The position numbers and the translations under genes are program-made. The notes beneath the pieces are model-generated. The model was not told the origin of the DNA. It saw only the letters and a list, made by a program, of their open reading frames with translations, and searched no databases. DNA of 64,000 bases from Halorutilus salinus (GTDB taxonomy: Archaea; Halobacteriota; Halobacteria; Halobacteriales; Halorutilaceae): positions 124,001 to 188,000 of the forward strand of contig NZ_RKLV01000002.1 of the NCBI RefSeq assembly GCF_026242195.1. The letters run 5' to 3'. This document shows, in pieces, positions 1-8,452 of the stretch; position 1 is the stretch's first letter; every line of letters begins with the position of its first letter.

Positions 1-345
1 GAGATGGTACTCCGCCTCGGCGTCGGTTGCCGGCTGGTGGTGATCCGCCACCACGGGCGTGAAGTTGCGCGTCAGTACCTCGTCGAGTATACCGCTTCCG
101 AAGTCGGTGAAAAGAACGGCGTCGTGACCCGCTTCCTCTATACCGTCGAGGTCTTCGTCGTCCAACTGCTTCGAGAAACGCGTCTCGTGCTCTACCCCGG
201 CACGGTCGAGCGCTGTCGAAGCCACGCCTGCGCTCGTCAGACCGTCGGCGTCGATATGCGATATGAGGAGGAGGTCGTCGGCGTCGCGCAGGAAGCCGGC
301 GCAGTCGTGTGCGCGTTCGAGAAAGCCGTCGTCGAGTTCTTCCAT
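1..345 (-). CDS. DHH-family phosphoesterase, RecJ-like single-strand exonuclease (N-terminal part; runs off the left edge)
   Basis: The frame opens at an ATG at 345 and stays open to the window edge (115 codons), so only the N-terminus is present. It shows the DHH superfamily motifs in order: LISHIDADG near residue 28 (metal-binding DxD), a later FTDFG, and ADHHQP, the defining DHH motif. Haloarchaeal proteins of this family are RecJ-like nucleases or related phosphoesterases acting on single-stranded DNA or small nucleotides; the C-terminal DHHA1 domain that would separate these lies outside the window. It starts 37 nt downstream of the histidine-kinase stop on the same strand, so the two could be co-transcribed, though a T-rich stretch in the gap could also serve as its own promoter. 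Confidence 0.85.
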   Translation of the reverse strand, partial: MEELDDGFLERAHDCAGFLRDADDLLLISHIDADGLTSAGVASTALDRAGVEHETRFSKQLDDEDLDGIEEAGHDAVLFTDFGSGILDEVLTRNFTPVVADHHQPATDAEAEYHL

Positions 346-382
346 ACGTTGGGATACGTCGCGTCCACAAAAAAGACCGCGG

Positions 383-1423
383 TTAGCCCTCGTCCCTGTC
401 GACGAACCCGAAACGTGCGCCGCCGGCGTCGGCGTCGGTGACGTTCACCGACCAGCGGTGAACCTCTGCGGTACGGCGTACCGTGGACAGACCGAATCCC
501 CCGCCTCCCTCCTTGGTGCTGTATCCGCCTTCAAAGACCTGTTCACGGTCTTCGGACGGTATGCCGGCTCCGTCGTCCTCGACGTAGAAGACGCAGTCCT
601 CGTCCGTACCTATCTTGATATCCGCCCCGTCGGTATGCTCGACGGCGTTCCTGAAAAGGTTCTCCAAGACGGTTCTGAGCCTGTCCCTGTCACCCCGGAG
701 TTCTACCTCGGTTTCGACATCGACAGCTTCCTCGGACACGGGCACCCCATCGACGGCTTCCTCTACGACCTCGGACAGACGTAGACGTTCGGGTTCGTAG
801 ACCTCGTCGCCTTGACGCGTGAAAGACAGAACCTCGTTTATGAGGCGTTCCATCCTCCCATGGGCGTTCTCGACCTTACCGAACCTCTCTTCAGCCTCCT
901 CCGCTTCCCCATCCCGCGCAAGATCTAACTGCCCCTGAGCGACGTTAAGCGGGTTACGCAGGTCGTGCGATACGATGCTTGCGAACTCGTCGAGACTTCT
1001 GTTTCTGTCGCGCAGAAGACGGTTGGTGCGTTCGAGTTCGTCAGCCTTCCGAACCAGAGCCGTGTAGTAGTAGCCTGTTGCGGTGCCGAAAGACGCCGTG
1101 AGCGAGACGCTACTTATCGTAAAATGGAAAGCCTGTTCGGGAAAGACACCGCCGAGAAGCAAGACGTACCACTGGTTGATAGCCACCCCCATCGTCGCCG
1201 AGACGACAGCCCATAGGGCGACGGAGGCGACGAACTCCGGGTCGCGTCTACGTCCTATACCCACACCTGCCCCTGCGACGAGGAGTGCGAGCGCGAGCGG
1301 CGCGCTCGTGTTGACGATCGTCGAGATCGCCGTTTCGGGCGATACCAGACTGTAGACAACGACGACAGCCACCGTACCGAGACCTACGGCTGTAAGCGAC
1401 CATCTCTTTATGAGACGGACCAT
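383..1423 (-). CDS. membrane-anchored sensor histidine kinase
   Basis: A 346-residue two-component sensor. The N-terminal ~120 residues hold about four hydrophobic segments, followed by a charged linker, a HisKA dimerisation/phosphoacceptor helix (FASIVSHDLRNPLN, His about residue 153) and a HATPase_c domain with an N-box (LENLFRNAVEH), a G1 box (YVEDDGAGIP) and a GFGLST-like G2 box. It should autophosphorylate on His and pass phosphate to a response regulator that is not nearby. The ATG at 1423 is preferred over an in-frame TTG nine bases upstream. The membrane domain resembles no sensor fold I can name, so the signal is unknown. The gene diverges from the L-2-hydroxyglutarate oxidase gene. 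Confidence 0.88.
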   Translation of the reverse strand: MVRLIKRWSLTAVGLGTVAVVVVYSLVSPETAISTIVNTSAPLALALLVAGAGVGIGRRRDPEFVASVALWAVVSATMGVAINQWYVLLLGGVFPEQAFHFTISSVSLTASFGTATGYYYTALVRKADELERTNRLLRDRNRSLDEFASIVSHDLRNPLNVAQGQLDLARDGEAEEAEERFGKVENAHGRMERLINEVLSFTRQGDEVYEPERLRLSEVVEEAVDGVPVSEEAVDVETEVELRGDRDRLRTVLENLFRNAVEHTDGADIKIGTDEDCVFYVEDDGAGIPSEDREQVFEGGYSTKEGGGGFGLSTVRRTAEVHRWSVNVTDADAGGARFGFVDRDEG

Positions 1424-1503
1424 GACAAGCAAAAACGGATGCCCTACTTATCACTCTTTGGTGTAACGGGGTGTTTTTACACCTCGCTCGCAAAGAAACA
1501 CCG

Positions 1504-2700
1504 ATGACAGGTCACGAAGTCGTGGTCGTCGGTGGCGGCTGTGTGGGCGTATCGACCGCGCGTCATCTCGCACGACGCGGCGTCGACGTAGCCGTCGTTG
1601 AGAAGGAGTACGCCCTCGCTCAGCACCAGAGCGGTAGGAACTCAGGCGTTCTCCATCCCGGCTTCAACTACGAACCCGGTACGCTCAAGGCTCGTTTCGC
1701 AGTCGAGGGTACACGCCGTATGAAGACGTACTGCGCCGAACGTGGCGTCCCAGTCGACGAATGCGGTGTTCTCGTCGTCGCTCAGAACGACGACGAGACG
1801 GATCGTCTATATGACCTGAAGGAACAGGCGGACGAGAACGGCGCGGAGGCACGTATCGTCGACGGCGACTTCCTCAAGGAGCGCGAACCACACGCCGAAG
1901 GGGTCGCGGCTCTCCACGCACCCGGAGCGGCTTCGGTCGACTCGCGCAAGTACGTCCATGCCCTCGCGGGCGACGCCGAGGCGGATGGCGCGGGTTTCTA
2001 CATGGGACACGAGGTAAGTGACGCGACGCGCGACGGTGACGGATGGCGCGTCCGTACCGACAAGGGCGAACTCGATGCCGAGTACGTCGTAAACGCCGCG
2101 GGGCTTTACGCCGATACGCTCGCGCGTAAGATGGGCGCGCCAACCAAACACCGCGTGGTGCCGTTCCGTGGCGAGTACTACGAACTCGAACCCGACGCCA
2201 CAGACCTGTGTAGGACGATGATATACCCCACACCCGACCCCGAACTACCTTTCCTCGGCGTCCATTACACGCGCAGAACCGACGGAAAGGTCATCGTCGG
2301 ACCCAACGCCGTTCTCGCATTCGGGCGCGAGGCGTACACCAACCGCTCCGTCTCGTTCCGCGAACTTTTCGGGACACTGTCCTACACCGGATTCTGGCGT
2401 CTAATCTCGTCGCGCAAGATGCTCGGTGTCGCGTGGGACGAGCTAAACAAGTCGTACCGCAAGAGCCGTTTCGTCAAAGCCGCGCAACGTCTCGTCCCCG
2501 AAGCGACCGCCGATGACTTCGCACGGTCGTACGCAGGTGTCCGCGCCCAGCTCGTCTCACCCGACGGCGAACTCGTCAAACAGCCTCTCGTGGAGCACGC
2601 CGAGGCGTCGACGCACGTCCTCAACGCCGTCTCACCCGGTCTGACGTGCTCGCTTCCGTTCGGAGAGCATCTCGCCAACGAGGCTGAGGAACGACTGTAA
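1504..2700 (+). CDS. lhgO: L-2-hydroxyglutarate oxidase (FAD-dependent)
   Basis: A 398-residue flavoprotein of the DAO/GlpD fold. The N-terminus has the dinucleotide-binding VVVGGGCVGVS fingerprint, followed by the family hallmark HQSGRNSGVLHPG near residue 43, where FAD is held in LhgO-type enzymes. The reaction oxidises L-2-hydroxyglutarate to 2-oxoglutarate, a metabolite-repair step that feeds 2-oxoglutarate back to the cycle (KorAB at 47-50 kb would use it). The ATG at 1504 directly precedes the Rossmann strand and is preferred over an upstream GTG/TTG extension at 1471. It is transcribed alone, divergent from the kinase. Other 2-hydroxyacid or amino-acid oxidases of this fold are the alternative, but the HQSGRNSGV block favours LhgO. 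Confidence 0.85.
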   Translation: MTGHEVVVVGGGCVGVSTARHLARRGVDVAVVEKEYALAQHQSGRNSGVLHPGFNYEPGTLKARFAVEGTRRMKTYCAERGVPVDECGVLVVAQNDDETDRLYDLKEQADENGAEARIVDGDFLKEREPHAEGVAALHAPGAASVDSRKYVHALAGDAEADGAGFYMGHEVSDATRDGDGWRVRTDKGELDAEYVVNAAGLYADTLARKMGAPTKHRVVPFRGEYYELEPDATDLCRTMIYPTPDPELPFLGVHYTRRTDGKVIVGPNAVLAFGREAYTNRSVSFRELFGTLSYTGFWRLISSRKMLGVAWDELNKSYRKSRFVKAAQRLVPEATADDFARSYAGVRAQLVSPDGELVKQPLVEHAEASTHVLNAVSPGLTCSLPFGEHLANEAEERL

Positions 2701-2732
2701 CTGTTTTGTACCACGAGCGCGACGCCTACCGT

Positions 2733-3939
2733 ATGCCCCAAGAAGACTTCGACGGCTACGGCGGTAGACATGTCCCCGACGAACTCGAAGAGGCTCTCGA
2801 AAGGCTCGCAGAGGCTTTTGACGCACACAAGGACAGCGATGCGTTCCGCGAGAGGTACGAGTGCGCTCCTACGTGACTACGCCGGACGCCCGACGCCTCT
2901 CTACCACGCAGAGACGCTCTCGGATCGGTACGGCGCTGAGATATACCTCAAACGCGAGGATCTCCTGCATGGGGGCGCTCATAAGATAAACAACGCTCTC
3001 GGTCAGGCGCTCCTCGCCGACGAAGCCGGAAAGACACGTCTGATCGCCGAGACGGGCGCGGGACAGCACGGAACCGCGACGGCGATGGTCGGTGCTCTCC
3101 TCGGTCTCGATACGGAGATATACATGGGCGCGAAGGACATCGAGCGCCAGCGTATGAACGTCTTCCGTATGCGTCTCATGGGCGCGGAGGTGAACGAGGT
3201 GACGCGCGGGGGCGCAGGTCTTTCCGACTCCGTCGACACCGTCGTCAGAACGCCGTCCGCGTTCTGACTGTCCATCAGACGTAGTCTGATGACAGCTCTC
3301 GAAGACCTCGTTGAGAACGTCGAGGACACACACTACCTCGTCGGTAGTGTGGTGGGTCCCGACCCTTTCCCGCGTATGGTGCGTGAGTTCCAGAGCGTAA
3401 TCGGCGACGAGGCGCGCGAACAGATGCTCCAAAAGACGGGTGCGCTCCCGGACGCCTGCGTCGCCTGCGTAGGCGGAGGCTCGAACGCCATGGGACTGTT
3501 CGACGCCTTCCGCGACGACAACGACGTGGCTTTCTACGGTGCGGAGGGCGGCGGCAAGGGCGCGGACAGCGGCGAACACGCCGCGCCCCTCACGGCGGGC
3601 GAGGACGGCGTTCTCCATGGTATGAAGACGCGCGTTATCGACGACGGTACCGATGTACATTCGGTCAGCGCGGGTCTCGACTACCCCGGTGTCGGACCCG
3701 AACACGCTATGTTCCGCGAGACGGGGCGCGCCGAGTACCGCGCCGTGACCGACGACGAGGCGTTGGAGGCGTTCCGCGATCTGTCGCGCGCCGAGGGGAT
3801 CATACCCGCGCTTGAAACCGCACACGGTCTGGCGCTCGCTAAGAGCGTCGCCGACGACCACGGTACGTTACTCGTCAGCCTGTCGGGACGCGGCGACAAG
3901 GATATGGCGACCGCGGCGGAGAGGTTCGACCTGAGTTAA
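2733..3939 (+). pseudogene. trpB: tryptophan synthase beta chain, disrupted by a frameshift and an insertion carrying a stop
   Basis: The pieces together match TrpB along its whole length: GGRHVP at the N-terminus, [10 protein letters not shown], the PLP-lysine motif [38 protein letters not shown] and the glycine-rich phosphate-binding [10 protein letters not shown]. Two lesions break it. Near 2862-2868 one extra base moves the frame: the ATG-2733 frame stops at 2874-2876, while LLRDYAG continues one frame over. At 3238-3291 a 54-nt insertion with an in-frame TGA (3265-3267) splits the gene. Removing the insertion gives LSDSVDTALEDLV, which matches the family pattern without gaps. No trpA or other trp gene is nearby, so this may be a lost second copy. 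A sequencing error could explain the frameshift but not the insertion. Confidence 0.85.
3238..3291. mobile_element. 54-nt double stem-loop insertion inside trpB
   Basis: The segment holds two perfect hairpins in tandem: a 10-bp stem (GTCAGAACGC at 3244-3253 pairing with GCGTTCTGAC at 3259-3268, 5-nt loop) and an 8-bp stem (CATCAGAC at 3273-3280 pairing with GTCTGATG at 3284-3291, loop GTA). It is absent from the expected TrpB alignment, so it is an addition. The first stem shares CAGAACGC/GCGTTCTG with a hairpin in the left end of the TnpB element at about 40674-40692. This looks like a REP- or PATE-style miniature palindromic element mobilised by an IS200/IS605 transposase. The exact ends are ambiguous by 2-3 nt because GAC occurs on both sides. 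Confidence 0.6.
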
Positions 3940-3982
3940 GATGCGAAGCTCTTATCGGGTGGGGACAAGTACGTGTACGTGT

Positions 3983-4207
3983 ATGGCGACAAAGAACATC
4001 ACTGTAGCCGAGGACGCCTACGAACTACTCAAGGCGCACAAACGCGACGACGAGAGCTTCAGCGACACTATCCGCCGTCTCACGGAGGGTGCCGACGTGA
4101 TGGAGTACGCGGGTTCGTGTTCCGGTCTCGCAGAGACCGCCGAGGCGGCGCGCTCAGAACTCGAAGACGACCTTGAGGAAAAGGGGAATGAACTGTTTGG
4201 ACAGTAG
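3983..4207 (+). CDS. VapB-like antitoxin
   Basis: A 74-residue acidic protein beginning with a short basic beta strand (MATKNITVAEDAYELL) typical of ribbon-helix-helix or related archaeal antitoxins of the DUF7557/VapB type, followed by an acidic, helical C-terminal tail likely to wrap around the toxin. The ATG at 3983 is preferred; an upstream start at 3941 would add a sequence without family resemblance. The coding end overlaps the PIN toxin gene by 20 nt, the usual antitoxin-first arrangement. The protein probably neutralises the toxin and autorepresses the operon. Family assignment is from sequence style and context rather than a diagnostic motif. Confidence 0.75.
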   Translation: MATKNITVAEDAYELLKAHKRDDESFSDTIRRLTEGADVMEYAGSCSGLAETAEAARSELEDDLEEKGNELFGQ

Positions 4208-4580
4208 CTTCGTAATCGACTTCCTCGACCCGGATGGCGAACACCACGCCGAGGCGAAGGAATGGATGCGGCGACACGCGGACGAACCTCTCGTGGTGCC
4301 GTACATCTGCGCCTTCGAGGTTCTTCGTGGCGCGGTTCGCGGCGATAGCTACGAGAAGGTCGAGTCTTTCCTACGTAACCGGAGCGTCGACGTGCCGCAC
4401 TCAGGTCTTTCGAACGCCGTCGACGCCGCCGGGTTCGACTCGCGCCTTCACGACGACGGTTCGCCCCTGTCCGCCCGCGATACGCTCGTCGCTTCCCACG
4501 CGTGGACGAAGGGATACACCCTCGTAACGCGCGACCGCGACTTCGAAGACGCTCCTGTAGAAACCGAGTTCTACGTCTAA
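4188..4580 (+). CDS. VapC-like PIN-domain toxin ribonuclease
   Basis: A 130-residue PIN-domain protein. The conserved acidic residues are visible: Asp5 in LDSSFVIDFL, a Glu in the helix CAFEVLRG, the Asp of SARDTLVASHA, and TRDRDFED near the C-terminus. PIN toxins cleave tRNA or rRNA with Mg2+ when their antitoxin is degraded. The ATG at 4188 has an A/G-rich stretch (GAGGAAAAGGGG) immediately upstream, consistent with translational coupling to the antitoxin; an in-frame TTG at 4173 is the alternative. It is probably a chromosomal type II toxin-antitoxin module. The C-terminus is complete. Confidence 0.85.
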   Translation: MNCLDSSFVIDFLDPDGEHHAEAKEWMRRHADEPLVVPYICAFEVLRGAVRGDSYEKVESFLRNRSVDVPHSGLSNAVDAAGFDSRLHDDGSPLSARDTLVASHAWTKGYTLVTRDRDFEDAPVETEFYV

Positions 4581-4584
4581 AGCC

Positions 4585-4896
4585 TCACCTCTCGTACGTC
4601 GCTTCGAGATGCGCCGTCGCCACCGTCGAACCGTCGAGCGCCGCCCCGAGTTCGTCGCGCCCCGCGCCCGGTTCGAGGTCGAGTTCGTCCTCAACGGCAT
4701 GGACGACGAACCTGTACGTATGCTTCCCGTCGCCCTCCGGCGGACAGGGAGCCGTGTAACCCATCTCGCCGGCGTCGTTGGTTCCTTGACGCGCCCCGCC
4801 GAGCGCCCCCACGGTCGGTTCGGGGCGTACGCCTCCGGGTATGTTCCCCACCTCGGCGGCTACGAACGCGACGAAAGAACGTTTCGTTGTACGCAT
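4585..4896 (-). pseudogene. 5'-truncated YbhB/YbcL (PEBP/Raf-kinase-inhibitor-like) gene
   Basis: The 103-codon frame from the ATG at 4896 covers only the C-terminal two thirds of a PEBP-family protein. Recognisable blocks are the FVAxVAAEV strand (equivalent to the FVHWV strand of intact members), TNDAGEMGYTAPCPP with the GY..PCPP ligand-site motif, HTYRFVVHAV and the C-terminal acidic region ending in EATYER. Intact members are about 150 residues and begin with a strand containing a D-P-D-x-P ligand motif, which is missing; upstream is only a 47-nt gap before the malate synthase stop. A shortened protein could still be made, but loss of the ligand-pocket motif makes a remnant more likely. 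Confidence 0.7.
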
Positions 4897-4943
4897 ACGG
4901 GAAGACAGACGCGCTCGTACAAAAAACGAAGGGTTGCGTCTAC

Positions 4944-6248
4944 CTACAGACCGACGTCGAGGGCGCGTTCGACGACGCCCTCGCCGTACATCTCTGCGAG
5001 TGCGTCGTGCTGATCGGGACGGTTGCTGTAGACATCCTTGAACAGCTTGACGGGCGTCATCATCGCCTGATACGTCGCTTCGTCCCACATACGGTCGCTC
5101 TGTATATCGATCTCGACGCCGTCTATACGGACGGTTGCGGAGCGCGACATCGCTATAGCGCCCTTTCCGGCTTCCTTGGCTGACTCGAACTCCTCCATCG
5201 AGTCGACGATATCGTCCATACTGGGGACGTACGCAGTAAGGTCGACGAGTTCCTCGCGTAGCTCGTCCTCGTCGAGAACGAGTTCGTCGCCGCCGACCTC
5301 AAGCTCGTACGTCTCGCCCTCCTTTTCGAGATCGATACGTTCGCCGTTGTAGACCTGCGCGTCGCCTTCGTCGTCGAGTTCGACCGTCCGTCCGTCCGCC
5401 TCTACGGTCCAGTAGCCTTCCTGCGGCGGAAGGGGCGTCTTGTTTGCGACCTCGACCTGTCCGGGCGTGAGCGACCAGATGCCGAGCATACCCATCGCGG
5501 CGTTCGCCGTGATACGATCCTTGTAGCCCTCTACGTCACGTATGTCGTCGAACGGACCGTCGACAGAAATAAGCCCCGCGGCGCTCGCACCCCGCGACGT
5601 GTTGTGCCTGAGTTCCTTCCACTCGGGGAGACCGCCCGTCGGCGTAATCGCGCGCATGTCCTTCGTGTAGTCGACCTCGCCGTCGACGAGGAGGAACAGA
5701 CGTTCGAGGTTGTTCGTCGGCTTCCCCATCTCGTCGCGGAGTTCGCCCATCGCCAGTTCCGCCTGTCCGCTCTCGATAATGACCGACATCTTGAGCGAAC
5801 CTTCCTCAAGACCGTACTCGTTCTCGACGATGGTTATGAACTCGTCTGCCTTCTTCCAGTCGTCGATGTCGCCTACCTCCGGGATGACGAAGCCGTCGAT
5901 GTCGTCGACAGCTCCCTTTTCAGGGTCGGCGATTTCGAGCATGTGCTGAAGACCTTTGTAACGCGTACTCGGGTCGTCGCGGTGCCAGACGACGCGCGGA
6001 TGTATCTCTCCGGGGAACCCCGCGCCGTCATCGGCGACGACCTCAGCGATGTTCTCCGCGCCCTCGTCGCGCATGTTCGGCGCGGTCGCGTCCTCGTTGT
6101 CGGGCACCCAGACGTCGGGAGCCTGCATCCCTCTCAGCTGTATTGCCTTTCTTAGCTTCTTCGCCGAGTCGTCGACGCCTTGCTCTGCGGTCGGCGTCGT
6201 AAAGAACGTTCGGACGAACTCGCGTCCGTGTATGCGTGGTTCCGGCAT
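4944..6248 (-). CDS. aceB: malate synthase, haloarchaeal type
   Basis: A 434-residue protein matching the short malate synthase class described in haloarchaea, which forms a separate branch from bacterial MS-A and MS-G. It condenses glyoxylate with acetyl-CoA to malate, the second glyoxylate-shunt step. Visible features are an N-terminal TIM-barrel strand with WVPDNEDATAPN, GEIHPRVVWHRDDPSTRYKG, a KMSVIIESGQAEL stretch placing a Glu in the active-site region, and an acidic C-terminal extension. The ATG at 6248 (MPEPRIHGREF) is preferred over a TTG six bases upstream. Isocitrate lyase lies 3.6 kb away on the same strand; between them sit a UbiB gene on the other strand and foreign DNA. Confidence 0.92.
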   Translation of the reverse strand: MPEPRIHGREFVRTFFTTPTAEQGVDDSAKKLRKAIQLRGMQAPDVWVPDNEDATAPNMRDEGAENIAEVVADDGAGFPGEIHPRVVWHRDDPSTRYKGLQHMLEIADPEKGAVDDIDGFVIPEVGDIDDWKKADEFITIVENEYGLEEGSLKMSVIIESGQAELAMGELRDEMGKPTNNLERLFLLVDGEVDYTKDMRAITPTGGLPEWKELRHNTSRGASAAGLISVDGPFDDIRDVEGYKDRITANAAMGMLGIWSLTPGQVEVANKTPLPPQEGYWTVEADGRTVELDDEGDAQVYNGERIDLEKEGETYELEVGGDELVLDEDELREELVDLTAYVPSMDDIVDSMEEFESAKEAGKGAIAMSRSATVRIDGVEIDIQSDRMWDEATYQAMMTPVKLFKDVYSNRPDQHDALAEMYGEGVVERALDVGL

Positions 6249-6373
6249 ACCCAAACCGTTGTCGACGCCGGGTATATTCCTTTTGTATTGGCTCCGTACC
6301 CCCGCCGGACGCCGTACACGCCCAATCCTTCCGGTACGCTGTTCTTACGTCGGTCGTCGAAAACAGGCGGGAG

Positions 6374-6382
6374 TTTTATTTA
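6374..6382 (+). promoter_or_regulatory. TATA box of the UbiB-like gene
   Basis: TTTTATTTA lies 28 nt before the ATG at 6411, in the position expected for an archaeal TATA element with a very short leader. Confidence 0.6.
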
Positions 6383-6410
6383 TCGTCATCTTCTATCCCA
6401 TCCTACTCAT

Positions 6411-8351
6411 ATGTCAAAGATAAGGGTGGTTCTGCGTCTCATACAGGCGACCCGTGTCCTCACGCCGTTGATGATAACCCATATACGTGACAGACGGAGG
6501 TTCCTTCTGTTCGGAGGCAGACGCGAGCTTAGCTACGAACAGCGGAAGGCGCGCGCCGAGAGGATGGCGGACGCCTTCGAGGAACTCGGTACGACGTACA
6601 TTAAGCTGGCGCAGTTCATGACGACGCGTCCCGACCTCGTACCGCCTCTGTACGTCCGTGCGATGGAACGTCTACAGGACGAGGTTCCTCCTGAGGACTA
6701 CGAAAAGGTCGAGGCGCTCCTTGAGGAGGAACTCGGAAGACCGACTGACGAGGTATTCGAGTACTTCAACGAGGAGGCGGTGTCAGGTGCGTCGATCGCG
6801 CAGGTGCATTTCGCGGGTATCGACGGCGAGGATGTTGCGGTCAAGGTACGGCGTCCGGGTCTCGAAAAGGTGGTTCAGGCGGATCTCGCCGTACTGAGCT
6901 TCTTCCTACCCCTCGCGCGCCGTTTCCTCCTGTACATGGGTCAGGAGTCGCACGCAGAGTCGGCGGAGGGGATAGCGAAGGAGCTTAAGAAGACGATACA
7001 GGAGGAGATGGACTTCGGGCGCGAGGCGCAGATAATGACGGAGATACGCGAGAACATCGAACGCGACAACCTCGACGACCGCGTGATCATACCGTACGTC
7101 TTCCACGAGTACTCGACGGAGAAGGTCATTGTGATGAGGTACGAGGAAGGCATCGCCGTCAAGCACGACGAGAAGCTCAAACGTGAGGGACACGACCCAG
7201 AGGAGATCGTCGACGCCATCGCCGACGCGTACCTGCATATGGCGTTCAGGCACGATGTCTTCCACGCCGACCCCCATCAGGGCAACCTTGCCGTCGCGCC
7301 TGACGGACGCGCGATCATCTACGACTACGGTATAGCCCAACGTCCGCCGGAGGATATACAGGAGAACTGGAAGGAGATGTTCATAGGCGTCGGTATGCAC
7401 GACCCCGGTCAGGTTGTCGACTCTTTACAGGAGATGGGCGCGGTCGACCAGGACGTTGACCGCGAGACGTTGCTTGAAGTCGCCAACGTCATGATAATGG
7501 ATATATCGGGTCAGGGACTCGACGACGCCGACATAGAACGTATAGAGGCGAAGGTTGACGAGACGCTCTACGACTATCCTATGAAGTTCCCGCAGGAGAT
7601 CATACTGGGGATGCGCGCGACGTTCGGCGTCGAAGGACTCTGCGCCGACCTCGCGCCCGACTACGACTTTAGTCAGAAGCTACACGACTTCTTCCTCGAA
7701 GATCTCGACGAGAATCAGGTTCCGGCGCTCTCACACGTCGGCGAGGGTCCACAGTACAGGTGGCTCGACGAGGCTGACAGGTTCCTCGGTAGCATACGTA
7801 CATCCTTGCCCATACCCTACCTCGACAGCGACCGTCCCGTGACGGCGTTCATACTCGACAACGCGAGGTTCCTACGTGTCGATCTGATGGACAGAGCCGG
7901 AGCCGTCCAGAACGGGCACACGGACGACGAAAACGTGGCGGTCGATATAGGTACCGACGACATCAAGCAGGAGGTTCGTGACGAGATGAAAAAGAGCGGC
8001 AAACGTAACTTCCTCACAGTCCTCGGCGGTACGTTCGCTCTCAGCGCCGCCGTCCTGTACACGGGCGGTTCCGGACTCGCCCCGTACTCGTTCGGTCTCG
8101 GTGCGCTCCTGTTCCTTCTCGCGTGGAGGACGTTCAAGGAGCGCGACACGGGCGTCATGGGTCCCAAGTACGTCGCCACGCGCCACCGTATGGAGCAGTG
8201 GGACGACCCTGAGGAGGAAGCAGAGAAAGAAGCTGGCAACGCCGGTATAGACGAAACTACTGTCTCTGAGACGAACGGTGAACTCGGCACCAAAGACGAC
8301 GGTTTCCAGAGGTATGACAAAGAGAACGCGAAAGAAGCCCCCATCAGATAA
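6411..8351 (+). CDS. ABC1/AarF/UbiB-family atypical kinase with C-terminal membrane anchor
   Basis: A 646-residue protein of the UbiB/ADCK family. It carries the KxGQ-like motif as TYIKLAQFMTTRPDLVP (residues about 60-76), an alanine-rich nucleotide loop region SGASIAQVHFAG, the lysine strand VAVKVRRPG, the catalytic-loop HADPHQGNLAV and the metal motif YDYGIAQR. Two hydrophobic segments near residues 540-580 form the C-terminal hairpin anchor. Family members support isoprenoid quinone biosynthesis or lipid homeostasis through ATPase activity rather than protein phosphorylation. The ATG at 6411 fits the TATA box; the longer upstream frame has no family similarity. It is transcribed alone, divergent from aceB. 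Confidence 0.88.
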   Translation: MSKIRVVLRLIQATRVLTPLMITHIRDRRRFLLFGGRRELSYEQRKARAERMADAFEELGTTYIKLAQFMTTRPDLVPPLYVRAMERLQDEVPPEDYEKVEALLEEELGRPTDEVFEYFNEEAVSGASIAQVHFAGIDGEDVAVKVRRPGLEKVVQADLAVLSFFLPLARRFLLYMGQESHAESAEGIAKELKKTIQEEMDFGREAQIMTEIRENIERDNLDDRVIIPYVFHEYSTEKVIVMRYEEGIAVKHDEKLKREGHDPEEIVDAIADAYLHMAFRHDVFHADPHQGNLAVAPDGRAIIYDYGIAQRPPEDIQENWKEMFIGVGMHDPGQVVDSLQEMGAVDQDVDRETLLEVANVMIMDISGQGLDDADIERIEAKVDETLYDYPMKFPQEIILGMRATFGVEGLCADLAPDYDFSQKLHDFFLEDLDENQVPALSHVGEGPQYRWLDEADRFLGSIRTSLPIPYLDSDRPVTAFILDNARFLRVDLMDRAGAVQNGHTDDENVAVDIGTDDIKQEVRDEMKKSGKRNFLTVLGGTFALSAAVLYTGGSGLAPYSFGLGALLFLLAWRTFKERDTGVMGPKYVATRHRMEQWDDPEEEAEKEAGNAGIDETTVSETNGELGTKDDGFQRYDKENAKEAPIR

Positions 8352-8452
8352 CTGACCAGCATGATCTGTGCCTTAGATTCAAGTGTTTGGAGGGATATAA
8401 CCTCATACATGTGCACTAAAGCCGGCTTACTGTTCCTAAGGAGGCGCTCAGA

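Noticed and set aside
2770-3267. Reading frame taken as a separate short protein
   Set aside because: It is the middle piece of trpB; its ends coincide with the frameshift and the hairpin insertion.
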